DNA from: Anisus vortex
Lineage: Eukaryota > Mollusca > Gastropoda > Planorbidae
Assembly (NCBI GenBank): GCA_949126835.1
Contig: OX421496.1
Span: 16,820,844 to 16,884,843 of the forward strand
Reading direction: 5' to 3'
Length of the DNA: 64,000 nucleotides
Shown here: positions 35,366 to 48,800 of the stretch, in pieces
How the letters are laid out: each line of letters starts with the position of its first letter
How positions within the stretch are numbered: position 1 is the stretch's first letter
The notes under the pieces: model-generated
What the model saw: only the letters and a program-made list of their open reading frames with translations
The model's database searches: none
Told to the model about the DNA's origin: nothing
Made by a program: the position numbers and the translations under genes

Positions 35366-36889
35366 AACATAATTCAAATGTTAAACGCATAGTAGGCCTA
35401 TATATTAAAATAGTTGTTGTTTTTTTCGTGCTAAATTCATAATCGTCTCCTTATTTTTTTATTTTTATTTTACAGACGCTTCTTTTGTATTGAAGCTCAT
35501 TAGCATCCTATGCTTAGCTGTGGTATGAGTTTAGCCCAGTCTTGCCTTCGGATGACGGCTGAAAAACGATGTCAAGTTCTTTATTCTGAGGTTAGTCTAG
35601 GTTAACCATTAAATGCCCGATAGATGAACGGAAACAAAAGGGAATTTATAATAATTTTAGCCTTGCATATAGAATGAGAATACATGTCTATAACCCTATG
35701 TCTTTCTGAAAATTTTATTTAATAATAATAATATTTTTATAGCGCTGCCAACATACATAATGTGATCTCAGAACGCATTTAACATACAACTAAGAACACT
35801 GATACAATCTCTAGGCTAAGAAATATAAAGCAAATTGATGATTTAAAACTGTACAAACATAGGACAAATCAAATATTTGAGCATTATATTGGTTATAAAT
35901 AGCTATGAATATGGTGCATTTAGTCATTTAGATCTAATGGTGGGAGTAGGTCGTAAATGTAAATCAAAGGAACAGTTTCTAAATTGTATTTGAAGCCCAT
36001 GTCACTTGTATTATGATCAGGTCTGCTGCCAGTTAAAAGTCATAAGAGCTATACAACGTTGTAAGTTCTGAAATAGGACTTTGAACAAACTTTGATGGAT
36101 CAGTGCTACAACAATTCTTCCGCAAGAGTCTGTAAACCTCTCTTTTCTTGTTTGCCCTCCACATTGACTAACTTAGGAAAATATAACAACAATGTGAACC
36201 TCGATTTAAAGTATTCCTATGCCAGTCTTTGGACTATAAACTTAAATTAAACACACGAAACAAACTACTTTATTTTGTTATAAGAACATTTTGGCTACAA
36301 AACGAAACTTAACAATATATAAAATGTCTGACCCATTGATCACACTCGCGGTTTGACGTCACATTTTTTAAAGTTGGTTTTGGTTTAGTTTTTTTTTTGT
36401 TACCGTAGGCTACTTTTAGTTGTTTTGTTTTTTTAGCTTTATCCTCGTTAAGTCTTGGATTAACTCTCGCTTGCTCACCGCGTGACCTTAAAACCCAGTC
36501 ACTTTCGGTATACAGATTAAGGAAACGTATAGGGTTAAGCTTCTTGATAGTTTGAGCTGACAAAGTCGATTTTTACCAGAGCTCCAAGTTCGGTGTTAGT
36601 AAAAAGAAAATGTTTTGTAAAGTACGATTTCTGAAAAGTTGACACTATGACGTTTTTAGATACATGACGATACCTACATAAAATAGTTTTGAAAATACAA
36701 GTTTTGTTATATTTAGGAATACTAGTTTTGTTATTACTATCTCTAGACAAAATATATATTGAAACTTATGTGTTTTATTTTATTCATATACTGATATTTA
36801 GATATTATCCATAATATATTGAAAGTATATGTTTGGTTATATTTAGCTCTACTGTATACCGAATAGTCATATTATACATAGAATATACT
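35366..36889. other. Upstream region of the GPCR gene, no gene seen
   Basis: Contains a LINE-tail fragment at 35468-35560. No promoter element can be assigned. The open frame 36309-36563 (minus) is lysine-rich without family resemblance. Confidence 0.4.
35468..35560 (-). mobile_element. LINE 3'-tail fragment
   Basis: TTTACAGACGCTTCTTTTGT, GCATCCTATGCTTAGCTGTG and TTTAGCCCAGTC are a diverged copy of the tail family. Confidence 0.5.
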
Positions 36890-36901
36890 ATTTTGAATAT
36901 A

Positions 36902-37170
36902 ATTTTTTTTTAAATAAGTACCCCTCGCGCCAAATCGATAATAGAACCGGTGAAGCTGCGTTCAACAGTTTAAGTGGCCACGGCATACTAGGGGATGTGT
37001 GACCAGCACAATGCCCAGCTGCCTTTACTTTATCCCAACTAATGCCAGAGCTGGGTAGACTCAGGGACACCTCCGAGTCCAAGGAGAAAATCCTAGCCTT
37101 TACCAGGATTCGAACTCTGGACCTTCGGTACGCCAGTCGAACGCATTGCCGCTTGGTCACCCTCTCCATA
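36902..37170 (-). mobile_element. tRNA-derived SINE with 12-bp target duplication
   Basis: Minus-strand head at the right (GGTGACCAAGCGGCAATGCG, B box CAGAGTTCGAATCC) and tail GGGTACTTATTT at the left. ATTTTGAATATA occurs at 36890-36901 and 37171-37182. Confidence 0.9.
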
Positions 37171-37182
37171 ATTTTGAATATA

Positions 37183-38654
37183 GACCTATACGTTTATTTA
37201 AATATATTTATATATGGTATGTTAGTCTTTACACTTTATTATTTATTTTGTTTGAAAAATATGTATTTTACAGATTTTGACTTTATGTGTTTATAAATGT
37301 CTATTTTAGCGTTAGTAATAAAGAGAATGTCACGTCGGCAACATGATAGAATTCAGTAGCTATAGTGGACAAACTCTCGCTGACTCAATATGTTAAAGGT
37401 TGCTGCATATCATGGATATGGGAAAAGAATACGATGGAAGAATGCCAAATTATGGGAATGACGCGGGAAGAAAAAAAAAGTAAGAACAGCAAATGAATCT
37501 ATTATTTCTAAATCTATATCTAGTAGAATCTTGTATCTGTTCATAGTTGGCATTTAGTTTTGTAGCGTAGTTTTAAATTCTCTGATTTTAAAAAGGATCG
37601 GACCAAAACATTTCACAATAACATCAAATTGTATGGGAAGGGGAGGAGGGTAAAAGTCACACGAGCAAGAGTTGTCACAGAGGGCCAATAGCCCTGAACG
37701 TGATGACCAAAAGAAGGGATGTTAATCACCTCTTCTCTTTATCATCCAGACTAACATACAAAATATATAGGCCTACATAGTTTTGAGACCGTAAACAATA
37801 AAAAATAACAACTAATTATCGAAAGAAACGTTTTACAATATATATTTATATATTTATTGATTGTAATATTGTTTTTTTATATTTTTTATTTCTCTTTTAA
37901 CAAAACACATTGTAATCATTCGTTTCTCCGTCATTTTGACGGGCATAACTCCTAGTAAATACATAGTTTTGAATTACAACCCCAGCACTCACCTACTTCT
38001 AGATCTAGATGGTAAATATACTCAATTTTATCTGAATTATTCAATGCCGTGATTCTCTAAAGAAAACAACATAAATCTAAATCCTTTCGTAAGGTAAAGA
38101 ATTAACTAAACTATTCTAAACTATTCTATGAATTTAGGCCGGGGGGGGGGTGAATATCTTCTACTAGAAGAAATCAGCGGAAATGATAAAACCACATTTC
38201 AGAATTCATTACTTAAATTTACGATGTAGTCTGTTGGTAAAGTAAAACACGAAATTCCATCAATATCAGCCCTAATTTTTTCATTTTATTTTAACAGACA
38301 TCCGGGTTCTACTGAAAGCCCTTTTGAAAAAGCTCACATGGAGAGTCGTCAGTTGTCTTTTAAACGACGGTCAGACTCCTGGCACCATGGGACTGTCCTG
38401 TCCGCGATGAAATGGCCATTATATCTGACTCAATGCTTTAAGGCTATCATTAAATGTCTCTTTAGTGGCCACCGGAGCAGTATAAAAAAGTGCCACAGCA
38501 CAATCTAGTTCTTGTGGTAGTTGTTGTTAGAACATATAGTTAACACATTAGTCTAATGTATTTTATTATGTACTAAACAGTTTGGCGTAAATTGTAGTTC
38601 AAACTCAAATAGTCTTCAAATAAAATGTTTTCTTCATTGCGTCTCTTATCTTAT
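37183..38654. other. Intergenic DNA, nothing recognised
   Basis: AT-rich, with a short poly-G run near 38140. No open frame with motif, no element ends found. Confidence 0.4.
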
Positions 38655-38970
38655 CTTATACATTATAGACGTTCCTTCTATAAAGAAGATTATTGCGTCC
38701 TACGCTCATATGTGGTCGAGTCTAGTATTGCATTTTTATTGATGTTTTAAATGATGTTAAGTTATTCGTTTCCCTGGTTTGTTCAGGGAACCCATTCCAT
38801 GCCCGAACGCCACTCGGGAAGAAAGAGTACTTATATGAATTAATGTGGTAACAGCCAGGTAGTGCGTGCACTTTATGTAAGGTTACATTAAAGCATTGGA
38901 TAAGGAATGGGTTCCCAGAAAAAAAACTTAAAGAAACCAAGAACTCAACATCATTTAAAACCTTAATCAA
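38655..38970 (-). mobile_element. LINE RT C-terminus and 3' tail
   Basis: Minus strand encodes YKYSFFPSGVRAWNGFPEQ and LTSFKTSIKMQY, the terminal segment of CR1/Jockey-like reverse transcriptases, followed by the shared tail with GATAAGATAAGA. 5'-truncated. Confidence 0.8.
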
Positions 38971-39049
38971 AATACGAGACTAAAACCACGACTACCAATA
39001 GAATGCAATATTCGTCCGTATAGAGGAAACGTATTTATTATATTACATT

Positions 39050-39328
39050 GTAAGTAAAGTAAAGTACCCGTCGGACCGAATTGATCCATAGATCCGATGA
39101 AGCAAGCGTTCACCAGTTTCTGTGGCAACGGCATACTAGGTGATTGTGTGGCAAGCACTATGCACAGCCGCCTTTACTTTACCCCAACTAAGGTCAGGTA
39201 CCCATCAGAGCTGGGTAGACTCAGGGACACCCTCAAGTCCTGGGAAAGAATCCCGGCTCCACCAGGATTCGAACCCAGGACCTTCGGATCGCCAGTCGAA
39301 TGCGCTGCCGCTCGGCTACCGTGCCTCC
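39050..39328 (-). mobile_element. tRNA-derived SINE with 11-bp target duplication
   Basis: Best-preserved copy: minus-strand head GGTAGCCGAGCGGCAGCGCA, B box GGGTTCGAATCCTGG, tail GGGTACTTTACTTTAC. TATATTACATT lies at 39039-39049 and 39329-39339. Confidence 0.92.
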
Positions 39329-39339
39329 TATATTACATT

Positions 39340-40230
39340 AAATGCAGGCTTTCCATTATTTTCTCCATATTGAGATTCAGCCTTTTAGCAAATCTGCATA
39401 ACACATTGTACACAAATATCTATACAGTAATATCATAATATACTTCCATATTATCTGGGGAAACAAAAGAAAAATCCTCTTTTGGCGATGACATAAGGGA
39501 GATGGTAGGGTTAAAGGAATGAGACAAATGGACAACATAGATGGACAAAAGGAGAAACTGGAAAGTAATGAACAGTGAAAGACAAAATGTTAATGTTGTG
39601 ATGTTGTTTTATTTGTATCTTCCATGTAGATTGGCCTTAAAACTTGTGGAGAATCGATACGAATTTTGTTGTTTTTTTCTTCATCGGCAAATCTTTGTAT
39701 TTTCTGCATTAAGAAAGAAAACAACCCAAAAATTTGTGGGATAAAGTTTAAATGTTAAATTTTTATTGTTGTCATGTTAACACATTATCGATCTTGTTTG
39801 TCTGGTGTGGCTTTTTTTTTTTAACAATGGCTTGTTGTTAAAAATAGAAACCAAAATGTATTATATGTTTTTAGCCAAAATTATTGTTTTGGCCTAAAGG
39901 GTTGTTCTTTTTATAAATCAATGAAAGAAACAAAAATTTTCTTCAGACACTGATGTAGTGTCACCAACTTATTCCGATAATGTAGTGTATGCTTTCTTTG
40001 GTGACTAATATACAAGAAAAGACATAGGCCAACAATGTGTTGTATGCTGCTATAGTCTAATGTTGTAGCACTAACATATTCCATTATTTACAAGAATTTT
40101 AAGTGACATACTGTCAATATAAGAAAAAAGTCAACGTGATGTAGTCAATCCAGTTACAACTTGTTACAGGTCATATTTTTTTAAGATGACTGATAACTCT
40201 GAATGAGATGGAGCGCGGTAAGTCCTATGT
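39340..40230. other. Intergenic DNA, nothing recognised
   Basis: AT-rich with no motif-bearing frame. Confidence 0.4.
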
Positions 40231-40926
40231 AAACACAAGCACACAATCTACCACACACATACACACCGACACTCTACACACATACACACAATCTACCACA
40301 CACATACACACCGACACTCTACACACATACACACAATCTACCACACACATACACACCGACACTCTACACACATACACACAATCTACCACACACATACACA
40401 CCGACACTCTACACACATACACACAATCTACCACACACATACACACCGACACTCTACACACATACACACAATCTACCACACACATACACACCGACACTCT
40501 ACACACATACACACCGACACTCTACACACATACACACAATCTACCACACACATACACACCGACACTCTACACACATACACACCGACACTCTACACACATA
40601 CACACAATATACCACACACATACACACCGACACTCTACACACATACACACCGACACTCTACACACATACACACAATCTACCACACACATACACACCGACA
40701 CTCTACACACATACACAAGCACACAATCTACCACACACACATACACACCGACACTCTACACACATACACAAGCACACAATCTACCACACACACATACACA
40801 CCGACACTCTACACACATACACAAGCACACAATCTACCACACATACATACACACCGACACTCTACACACATACACAAGCACACAATCTACCACACACACA
40901 CACACACCGACACTCTACACACATCG
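40231..40926 (+). repeat. 45-bp CA-rich tandem repeat, ~15 units
   Basis: Unit ACACACAATCTACCACACAC followed by ATACACACCGACACTCTACACACAT (split here: 20 then the remainder ending CTACACACAT). Some units are internally duplicated or shortened. A 289-codon frame with an ATG runs through it, but all residues derive from the repeat. Confidence 0.93.
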
Positions 40927-41564
40927 GCTCCCCCTCCCTTACACCAACCATTGTTTTCCTTTACAGAAAAACCAAATCTTGTCTTGTCCACATCTCTCCC
41001 CCATTCTGAAATATTTTCTGGCACCGACCTTCACCTTCCACTCCTACATTATGTCATATAACAATGATGGGGCGTGAGGTTTCTTTGATCCACCCCATTC
41101 ATAATGTGCTGAGCTATCACGCTCTTTAAAGTGTTTTGCCTAAAAGCTAAACATAAAAACCTTCTCTTAAATGTCAAAATATGCACAAAGCCCAACACTC
41201 AGACCTGTGGTCATAAATCTATTTCGTCATCAATCTATTTCAGGCAATAAAACCTGATTGTTCTTAATAGAATCAGGGAGACATAATCCTAAACAATGAC
41301 AATGCATATGTTTAAACTTCAAATATTTTTTGTTTCCATTAATTAATGTATTTCGTGGCAAGGCATACAGTGAAGCTGATTCTTGTAGCTCGGATTATAC
41401 TCTCTGAGAAAACTGAATTCTCATACATTTTTGTTCATTAAGATGTCAAGGTTTTGAAGTTTTGAACAATATATTCCCATCCATTCAGAAATCAGTGAAT
41501 AAGATTTATATTAGACACGTTCGTCATAAGTTTGGCTTGGGCCAACCAAAAAAAAAATAGCAAA
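40927..41564. other. Intergenic DNA, nothing recognised
   Basis: No coding motif or element end identified. Confidence 0.4.
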
Positions 41565-41712
41565 AGAAGATTGATTTTCAAAAGATGGATTTTCAAAACA
41601 TACATTTTTTAAAAGATAAATTCTCAAAATATTGATTTTTTAAAAATTGATTTCTAGGAGATAGATTCTCAAAAGATTGCTTTTCAAATGATAGATTTTC
41701 AAAAGATAGATT
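41565..41712 (+). repeat. Degenerate ~18-bp tandem repeat
   Basis: About eight diverged copies of a unit like GATAGATTTTCAAAA. Confidence 0.7.
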
Positions 41713-41948
41713 GCATCCCTTGTTTAACGAACACATGTAGTTGAAGCTTGTTGTGAGAAAACTCAAAGTAACTGCGAAAGGGCTGAGTTCAAAATAATAT
41801 ATTATTGTGTGTTAACTACACTATCGTACAACATAGCGAAATCTTTCTAGAAGAATATTTACTTAATGCCAGGTGTAGCAACCCGGGACCGGGACATTAA
41901 AGACGAATTACCGGGTCGCTAAAAGAAGAAAAACTTTGTGAGAGGGAA

Positions 41949-41950
<2 letters not shown>

Positions 41951-42040
<90 letters not shown>
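41951..42040. repeat. (TA)n microsatellite, ~45 units
   Basis: Pure TA dinucleotide run. Confidence 0.98.
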
Positions 42041-42043
<3 letters not shown>

Positions 42044-42165
42044 AGAGTGTTTGTCCACATTCGGATCCCCATTGGTCAATTTGAAATCACGTGAGTTTGT
42101 GCCACTGACCTATTTAGGCCTAGGCCTATATACTGTCTAATAATTATTCACTTTAGACATGTGTC

Positions 42166-42236
42166 TTCGATAGCTCAGTGGTAAACGTAGCGGAATGCTA
42201 TGAGGGCGACCCGGGTTCGGATTCTCCAGTTAGACT
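42166..42236 (+). pseudogene. tRNA-like sequence (SINE head or tRNA pseudogene)
   Basis: Has a box-A-like GATAGCTCAGTGGTAAACG and a box-B-like GGGTTCGGATTC at normal spacing, but the acceptor arms do not pair (TCTTCGA against no complement). Not a functional tRNA; probably the head of a retroposon. Confidence 0.5.
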
Positions 42237-42486
42237 ATAAATTTTTTTTCGAAAATTTTTTTTTTCAAACTTTTTAAAACAAAAGACATTGTAAATCTAC
42301 TGGCAATTTAGATTTTGCTAAATAAAAATACTTGCCTATTTTTTTATCCGATTACAATATTTATTTTAAATTACTTTCCTAAAAGTCTTCAGTAAAAAAA
42401 TAATTTAAATAAAAGATTTATGCTTTCTTTTAAGTGTAGTTTATAAATTTGTTATCTGCACCTTATACAATCCGGATTGTTTTTCA

Positions 42487-42515
42487 CCCGGGCAACGCCG
42501 GGCAACGTAGCTTGT
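42487..42515 (+). mobile_element. Candidate Helitron 3' terminus
   Basis: CCCGGGCAACGCCGGG can form a 5-bp GC hairpin and is followed about 9 bases later by GCTTGT, resembling the hairpin-plus-CTRR end of Helitrons, although CTTG departs from CTRR. No Rep/helicase coding was seen. Confidence 0.4.
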
Positions 42516-42652
42516 CTTTTATAAATAACTTAAAGACTTGTAGAGACAGTACAAATGTTTCTTAGTCACTAAGTAAAATTATAAAAATAACGGGACCACC
42601 AAGTAAACGTCTAAAATAACGCTCATGAAAGAAAACAATCTGGAAAACGCTG

Positions 42653-42660
42653 TCCTAGAC
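42653..42660 (+). repeat. hAT target-site duplication, left
   Basis: TCCTAGAC, identical to 52832-52839. Confidence 0.9.
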
Positions 42661-43574
42661 CAGGGGTCTCCAAACTGCGGTCCGCGTGCCGCATTGACAA
42701 GTCTTAATGAGGCGTGAACTTTTGAACCCGAATGTTCGTGAACTTCCTGTCCTATTTTTAAACTAATAACAAAAAAAGCATGCTTTTGCTGGTGTTTGAC
42801 AATTGATTTCAACCTCGACGGTAAGTTCTAGTCTTTTAGAATTATACAAAGGATACAATATTAGTTATGAAGAATCCGTTTATAACATCAAAAGTGAACA
42901 GGCGATAATTAGTTAGTCGCGTGGCGTAAAATTTTTATTTGTTTACAAAATAAATGAGTCAAGAGTTGCGTTTTCTTGGTTATTGAAAAACAAAATGCGT
43001 AAATTCATAAAAACGAATAACAAAAATTCTTTAAGCAATAAGTTTGATTCTTTAAAAAGGTGATTATTCCCTTCTGACTTTCACAATACATTGTTTTGCT
43101 TTGTAAACATCTATTGGAAATGAAATAAATTTTAATCCCCAACAAATTTGAGTACAACCAGTAAAGTAGCACTCAGACATTGTTTCGAAGAAATTGATCG
43201 AATAAGAACGGAAATGTTTTTGCACGTGACCTTTTATGCATGTATACACGTTAAGACTTGTCCCCACGAAGGCCTCTCATGCTGCCCGCGGAGACCTTTT
43301 CAGCTACGAAAAATATTACGGAAATTTATCTATATTCTGCCAAGATTAGCCGCCGCCTGCTTACATGGAAGTTATGGTTTTCCCGAATTAAAATAGAGAC
43401 GCGCAGTAGTCGTTATGTTTTTCAACCGATCACTACATTGTAAAAGTCGTATTCGCTGCTTACTTTTTCAACCTCCATCTCCTTTCAATGAGATGATATA
43501 ACGCCATCTAGTGGCGAAGTATGGCACTGTTATTGGACAGAATATATTCAATGACATTTGTAGATTATAACTTG

Positions 43575-44047
43575 GACTCGACTAGCCTTAGTTGCCTTAC
43601 TGTTGATCAAGGAAAGAACATGAGGGGCATATAAAGGCTTGGTTGTACAGTGAAGCAGATGTGTAAAGTTAAAAACATTCCACAGTCAATGTTTCTACAC
43701 TGCATTACTCAGCAGCAAGCTTTGTGTGCTATATATTTGGACATTAAAACTGATTCCTTTGATGAAGATGGTGATCTCAATAAGGTCACACGGGCTCAAC
43801 CATAGACAGTTCAGAGACATGTTGAATCGCAAGATTTACCATATTACACAGCCCTTAGATGGCTAAGTTCAGAGCAGAGTATTTAAGTTAAGAAAGGAAA
43901 CATGTGACTTCCTAGAAAAAAAAAAGGCAAGCCACAGCCATTACTGTCTGATGAAGAGTGGGTAAAGAAATTTGCCTCAACTAGTAATTTACGTTTTCTT
44001 AGCCTAAAACTACGATAAGAGGAAAATCTAGCTTCTGATCTATACAT
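43575..44047 (+). pseudogene. hAT transposase relic, N-side part
   Basis: Fragments in shifting frames: FLHCITQQQALC, then GLNHRQFRDMLNR, then LPYYTALRWLSSEQ, then LRKETCDFLEKKKGKPQPLL and SDEEWVKKFA. These match the GTF2IRD2/ZBED5-type hAT transposase family. At least three frame changes and several stops make it non-functional. The gypsy insertion follows directly. Confidence 0.85.
44044..44047 (+). repeat. Gypsy target-site duplication, left
   Basis: ACAT here and at 52096-52099 directly outside the LTRs (ACATT if the LTR is taken one base shorter). Confidence 0.75.
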
Positions 44048-45080
44048 TATTACAAGGCAATTTATTCACCATAATAAATTATGGATGAGACCTTCTATTT
44101 ATATCACACAAGTATACTTATGATTTATAATGTTATTACGGCTAGAGCCCCCATTCAATTTATGAAAATAATAGTTATAGTATTGTTATTATTAGTGTGA
44201 GTATCCTTGTATTAGTGAAGATCTTATTATATCATTCTGAAGTTTATTTGTAGTTGTCTAGAGTATTCCGTGGTTCTTAGTATCCCCTGGCAATTCACAT
44301 AGCGTAGTTTTAGAGTTTTCAGTTGATTTGCTTCATGTATAATTATTTATGTGGCTCATATTATACAGCAAGAACCTCGATGTCGAGTGGTAGTGTAGAT
44401 TATTAATATAGTTGAATAAATATTACACATACACACATGTATATAACTTTGAAATATTGACGTTAACCAAGTTGTGTAGAAAGCAACGATAAATTTGGTT
44501 TAATTTACAACATCAATCCAGTAGGAATCCAAATAATATTATATACACAATCAAGAAATACACATATTCCAATTAGTAATGAATATCCTCAATGAACATA
44601 TAGCATTGTAGTTAATAGTAGAATAATAAATCTTTCATAATACAACTCAAATAGAAACGATTCTCAGAGACTTAATATTAGATGTTATCCGAACGGCTGT
44701 ACGCCAAGAACTGACTAAAAGTGTCGAATCGCGTAGAAATATATTACGGGTCAATCGTTGGAAAAACCAGACAGTTTAGTGACACGAATATTTTAATCAA
44801 GCCTGCATGTTGACTGCGTGATCAGATACTTTTTATTAAGAACAAGCAATAATGCTCTAACAAAATAAGGAGAGACCGATCGACCTTGACATGCTGTACT
44901 CGCGTGAACAGTTCATGTTTTTATCGAGGTTAATAAAAAACAATAATGCTCAAATTAGGTTAGGAAAAACCCGGGGGAAACTTTGAGCTGAGAAATATTT
45001 ATATCGTTTAAACGCAATTCGCTTAAATGATTTAGTTGGTTTATTAACATTACAATGTAGGGAATTTACGTTTCGTAACA
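44048..45080 (-). repeat. 3' LTR of the gypsy element
   Basis: 1033 bp. In element orientation it begins TGTTACGAAACG, has GATATAAATATTT as a TATA-like site about 80 bases in, and ends CTTGTAATA. Confidence 0.93.
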
Positions 45081-45092
45081 GTCGCCCATACC
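45081..45092 (-). promoter_or_regulatory. Putative polypurine tract
   Basis: Element-strand GGTATGGGCGAC lies directly before the 3' LTR, where the plus-strand primer must be. It is purine-rich but short, so the exact primer is uncertain. Confidence 0.5.
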
Positions 45093-45856
45093 AAAAGGAA
45101 AAGAACATTGCATACTAAACAATAGAAGTGTGCAATTTCTTTTAGAACCGCTTGCACTTAACTTTAGTTCTAAACAATATACAAAAAAAAAAAAACTGAC
45201 TCCACCTGGGTAGTCCGTTAAATAAGACAAGTAAGGGAAATAATTTATTCTATTAACCCTCATCATATAGGATCTCAAGTTATCCTTAGACCATAACACA
45301 TGTTCGCGTTATTCTAAAAAAATTATACTCTCTGAGATATCATTCCTTATAAACATCATCATCTTATTTATAAGGTAAAAATCAGCATAACTAATGTTAT
45401 CATATTAAACAATTCAATCATTAATTAATTCAACTTAAATGAAATTAATATTTAAATAAACTTAAGAGTAAGAATTTAATCTTAAGTGTGTAAGCATGTG
45501 AAGTGTATGCACATTACTCTATTTTGGTTTTTACATAATCACAACTATAGTTTGATTGTTTCAAAATAAGGATGTACATTTCTGTTCATTCATTATCTTA
45601 CTAATAAAGAAAATTATGTCCATAAATCAATAATACTTAAAAGTAACTTATTAGGTTTTTTTTTTCTTTTTTCTTACAACAATAATAATATTTGTTTTAG
45701 CAAATGGAAATATTCATGGCATAAAATAAGGCATAAGATATTGCATAAAATAATCACAACATATTCATGTATTCATGCATTTATATTTTAAATGATCCAA
45801 TTCTCTTAGTTAGGATTATCAGAATATATACATGAAGTTATCCCCTTATACATTTG
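45093..45856 (-). other. Gypsy 3' non-coding segment
   Basis: About 760 AT-rich bases between the Pol stop and the 3' LTR. No env-like or other frame of note; the 77-codon frame at 45066-45299 crosses into the LTR. Confidence 0.6.
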
Positions 45857-48800
45857 TTACATACGCGATAGGGTGTCCGCGACGATGTTATCTTTTCCAG
45901 ATAAGTGAGTTATTTTTAAGTTGTAAGCTTGAATAAACAAACTCCATCTTAGGATGCGCTGATTTTGTTTGATGCGGGAAAGAAATACTAGTGGATTGTG
46001 ATCAGTGAATATCTCGATTGGGAACTGAGAACCATTTACATAGTAATTGAAATGTTTCAATGCTTGGATAAGTCCTGGTAATTCCTGCTCTATTGTGCTA
46101 TAATTTACCTCATGTGGGTTAAATTTTTTTGAACAAAAGCTAATGGGATGTTCAAGTGAATCATCTCCTATTTGTGAGATTACCGCGCCCATTCCTGTAT
46201 TACACGAGTCTACCGTTATTCTGAAGGGTTTAGTATAATCAGGTGAGACTAATACTGGTGCCTTGGTCAGTATGTCTTTTATATTATTAAAGGCTTGGTC
46301 ACATTCCTGATTCCACTTAAATTGATTTTTCTTTCTCAAGAGATTTGTCAAAGGGCAAGTGATAATAGAAAAGTTTTTACAAAACTTCCTGTAGTACCCG
46401 GCCATACCCAGAAATCCTCGAAGTTGTTTCTGCGTTTTAGGGACAGGGAATTCCTGTATAGCTTTGACTTTGGCATTCACTGGTTTTACTTTGCCATTAC
46501 CCACTACATGACCTAAATATTCAATTTCTGCATGGCAAAATTGACTTTTAACTAGGTTTATAGTAAGATTAGCCTGTTTTAGTTTTTGGAATAATAGGTT
46601 TAACTGATGTAGATGATCATTAAAGTTATTACTGAACACTACGATATCGTCCAGATATGCATGGCATTGTGGGATATCATGGATAATAGTGTTTATTAGT
46701 CTTTGAAAACTAGCTGGAGCATTGACCATTCCGAATGGCATTACTTTAAACTTATATAATCCATCAGGAGTGACAAAAGTTGATACCTCCTGAGCCCTAT
46801 CTGTTAATGGGATTTGGAAATAAGCTGTTAGTAAGTCAATCTTAGTTACATAGTTTGCAGTGCTTACTCTATCGATTAAATCATCTATCCGTGGTATGGG
46901 ATACGAATCTGTTTTTGTCACTTGGTTTAATTTCCTATAGTCTACACAAAAGCGTAGTGAACCATCAGATTTGGGAACCAACACACATGGGGATGACCAA
47001 TCACTGTTACTGTGAGTAATTATACCATTGCTCAGCATATAATCAATTTCTTTACGGATGTGTTCAAGTTGTATGGGATTAACCCTATACGGATGTTGTT
47101 TGACAGGTTTAACATTATCATCTTTTAAAACTACATCATGGGTAACCAAAGTTGTTTTGTTAGGAATATCACTAAACAAATTTACATGATCATAGATTAA
47201 ACCCTTGATAGAAGTCTGTTCACCTGAGTCTAGATGTGCCAGTTTATCATTGAGGTTTTTAAGTGCTTCAGTGTTTTGAAGTTTACTTTCTATGATTGTC
47301 TTTTTAAATTTAGGCGGGGGTGTTTCAACAGTTTTGATAGCACTCACTGGCCTAATGTCAGTTTGTTCTTCCCTAACAACATAAGGTTTTAGCATGTTTA
47401 TATGGCACAGTCTCTGTGTTTTCCTTCTATCAGGGGTTTTTACAAGGTATGTTACATCACTGATTTTATCTAAAACCTGATATGGTCCTGTATATTTTGC
47501 ACTCAGGGGTTGTCCAGACAATTGGGTCAACATGAGGACTTTATCACCAGGATGGAAACATCGGGATCTGGCCTTGACATCATAGTACCCTTTCATTCTT
47601 TTCTGAGCCTGCAAAAGATTATCTTTAACATGATTAAAAGCATGATAGATTCTATTGCTAAATTGTTCCACATAAGCTACGAGTCCAGTCTCTTCATCAG
47701 AATTTAACAAGGTTTCCTGCAACAATTTTAGAGGTCCTCGAACTGAATGTCCAAACACTAACTCGAACGGACTGAATCCAAGAGATTCCTGCACAGTTTC
47801 TCTAGTCGCGAAAAGAGCGAATGGAATACCGCGATCCCAGTCTTCAGTGTTCTCAAAACAGTATGTGCGGAGCATGGTTTTCAGAGTCTGATGATATCTT
47901 TCTAGGGCACCTTGGCTTTGCGGATGGTACGCAGTTGAAGTTGCATGTTGGATGCCTAGTTTCTTTAAGACCTGGTTAAACAGCTTTGATGTAAAGTTAG
48001 ATCCTTGGTCTGACTGTATAGTCTTTGGAAGACCGTATCTTGAACAAAATGCAATCAGTGCGTCAGATATCTTATCTGCGTTAATGGTGCGTAGCGGAAT
48101 AGCTTCAGGGTATCTCGTGGCAGTGCACATTATAGTGAATAAGTACTGGTGTCCTGTCTTTGTTTTAGGCAAAGGACCTACACAGTCTATTAGCAAGTGG
48201 CTAAATGGTTCTGCAAAGGCAGGTATTGGCTTTAGAGGTGCTACCGGTATAGTCTGGTTAGGTTTACCAACTATCTGGCATGTATTGCATGACTTGCAGT
48301 ATTTTGTGACGTCACGATGTAGTCCAGGCCAATAGAAGTACGGAAGAATTCGACGGTAAGTCTTGTTCACTCCTAGATGACCAGCATATGGCGTGTCATG
48401 AGCCATGTGTAAGATGTCATTACGATATATGGCTGGTACCACAATCTGACTTCCTTCTCTGCAATTGTCATTATCACATTTCACATCTCTCCATTTTTGC
48501 ATTAATATTCCCTCCTTCAGAAAAAATCCATTTCCTTTAATTTCTGCCTCCTGTTCAGTTATCACCTTTTTCTTCAGGTGTTTAATTCCTGAATCTCTAT
48601 TCTGTTCTAATAGGAGTAATTGTCGAGGTGACAAATTACTTTCAGTAGTCTTGACTGAGGGACCACTCAAGATGTCAGCCAGGAAAGTTGCCTGTAGGTC
48701 AATTTCTGGTTCTATTTTTGACTTTGACATGGTTTCGACAGACTTTTGTTGTTGGGCCATACCTCTCGTGACGATGCATATAGGTTTGATAAAGCTCTCA

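Noticed and set aside
36309..36563. 84-codon lysine-rich minus-strand frame as a host exon
   Set aside because: No family resemblance, no splice signals that extend it, and composition fits chance in AT-rich DNA.
40208..41077. 289-codon open frame with an ATG through the CA-rich repeat
   Set aside because: Almost all residues come from the 45-bp repeat (Thr/His-rich), with no domain, splice context or signal peptide.
42166..42236. Functional tRNA gene
   Set aside because: A and B boxes are present but the acceptor stem cannot pair and no Pol III terminator context typical of a gene was clear.
45093..45856. An env gene making the gypsy element virus-like
   Set aside because: No frame of adequate length, signal peptide or membrane segment is present between Pol and the 3' LTR.
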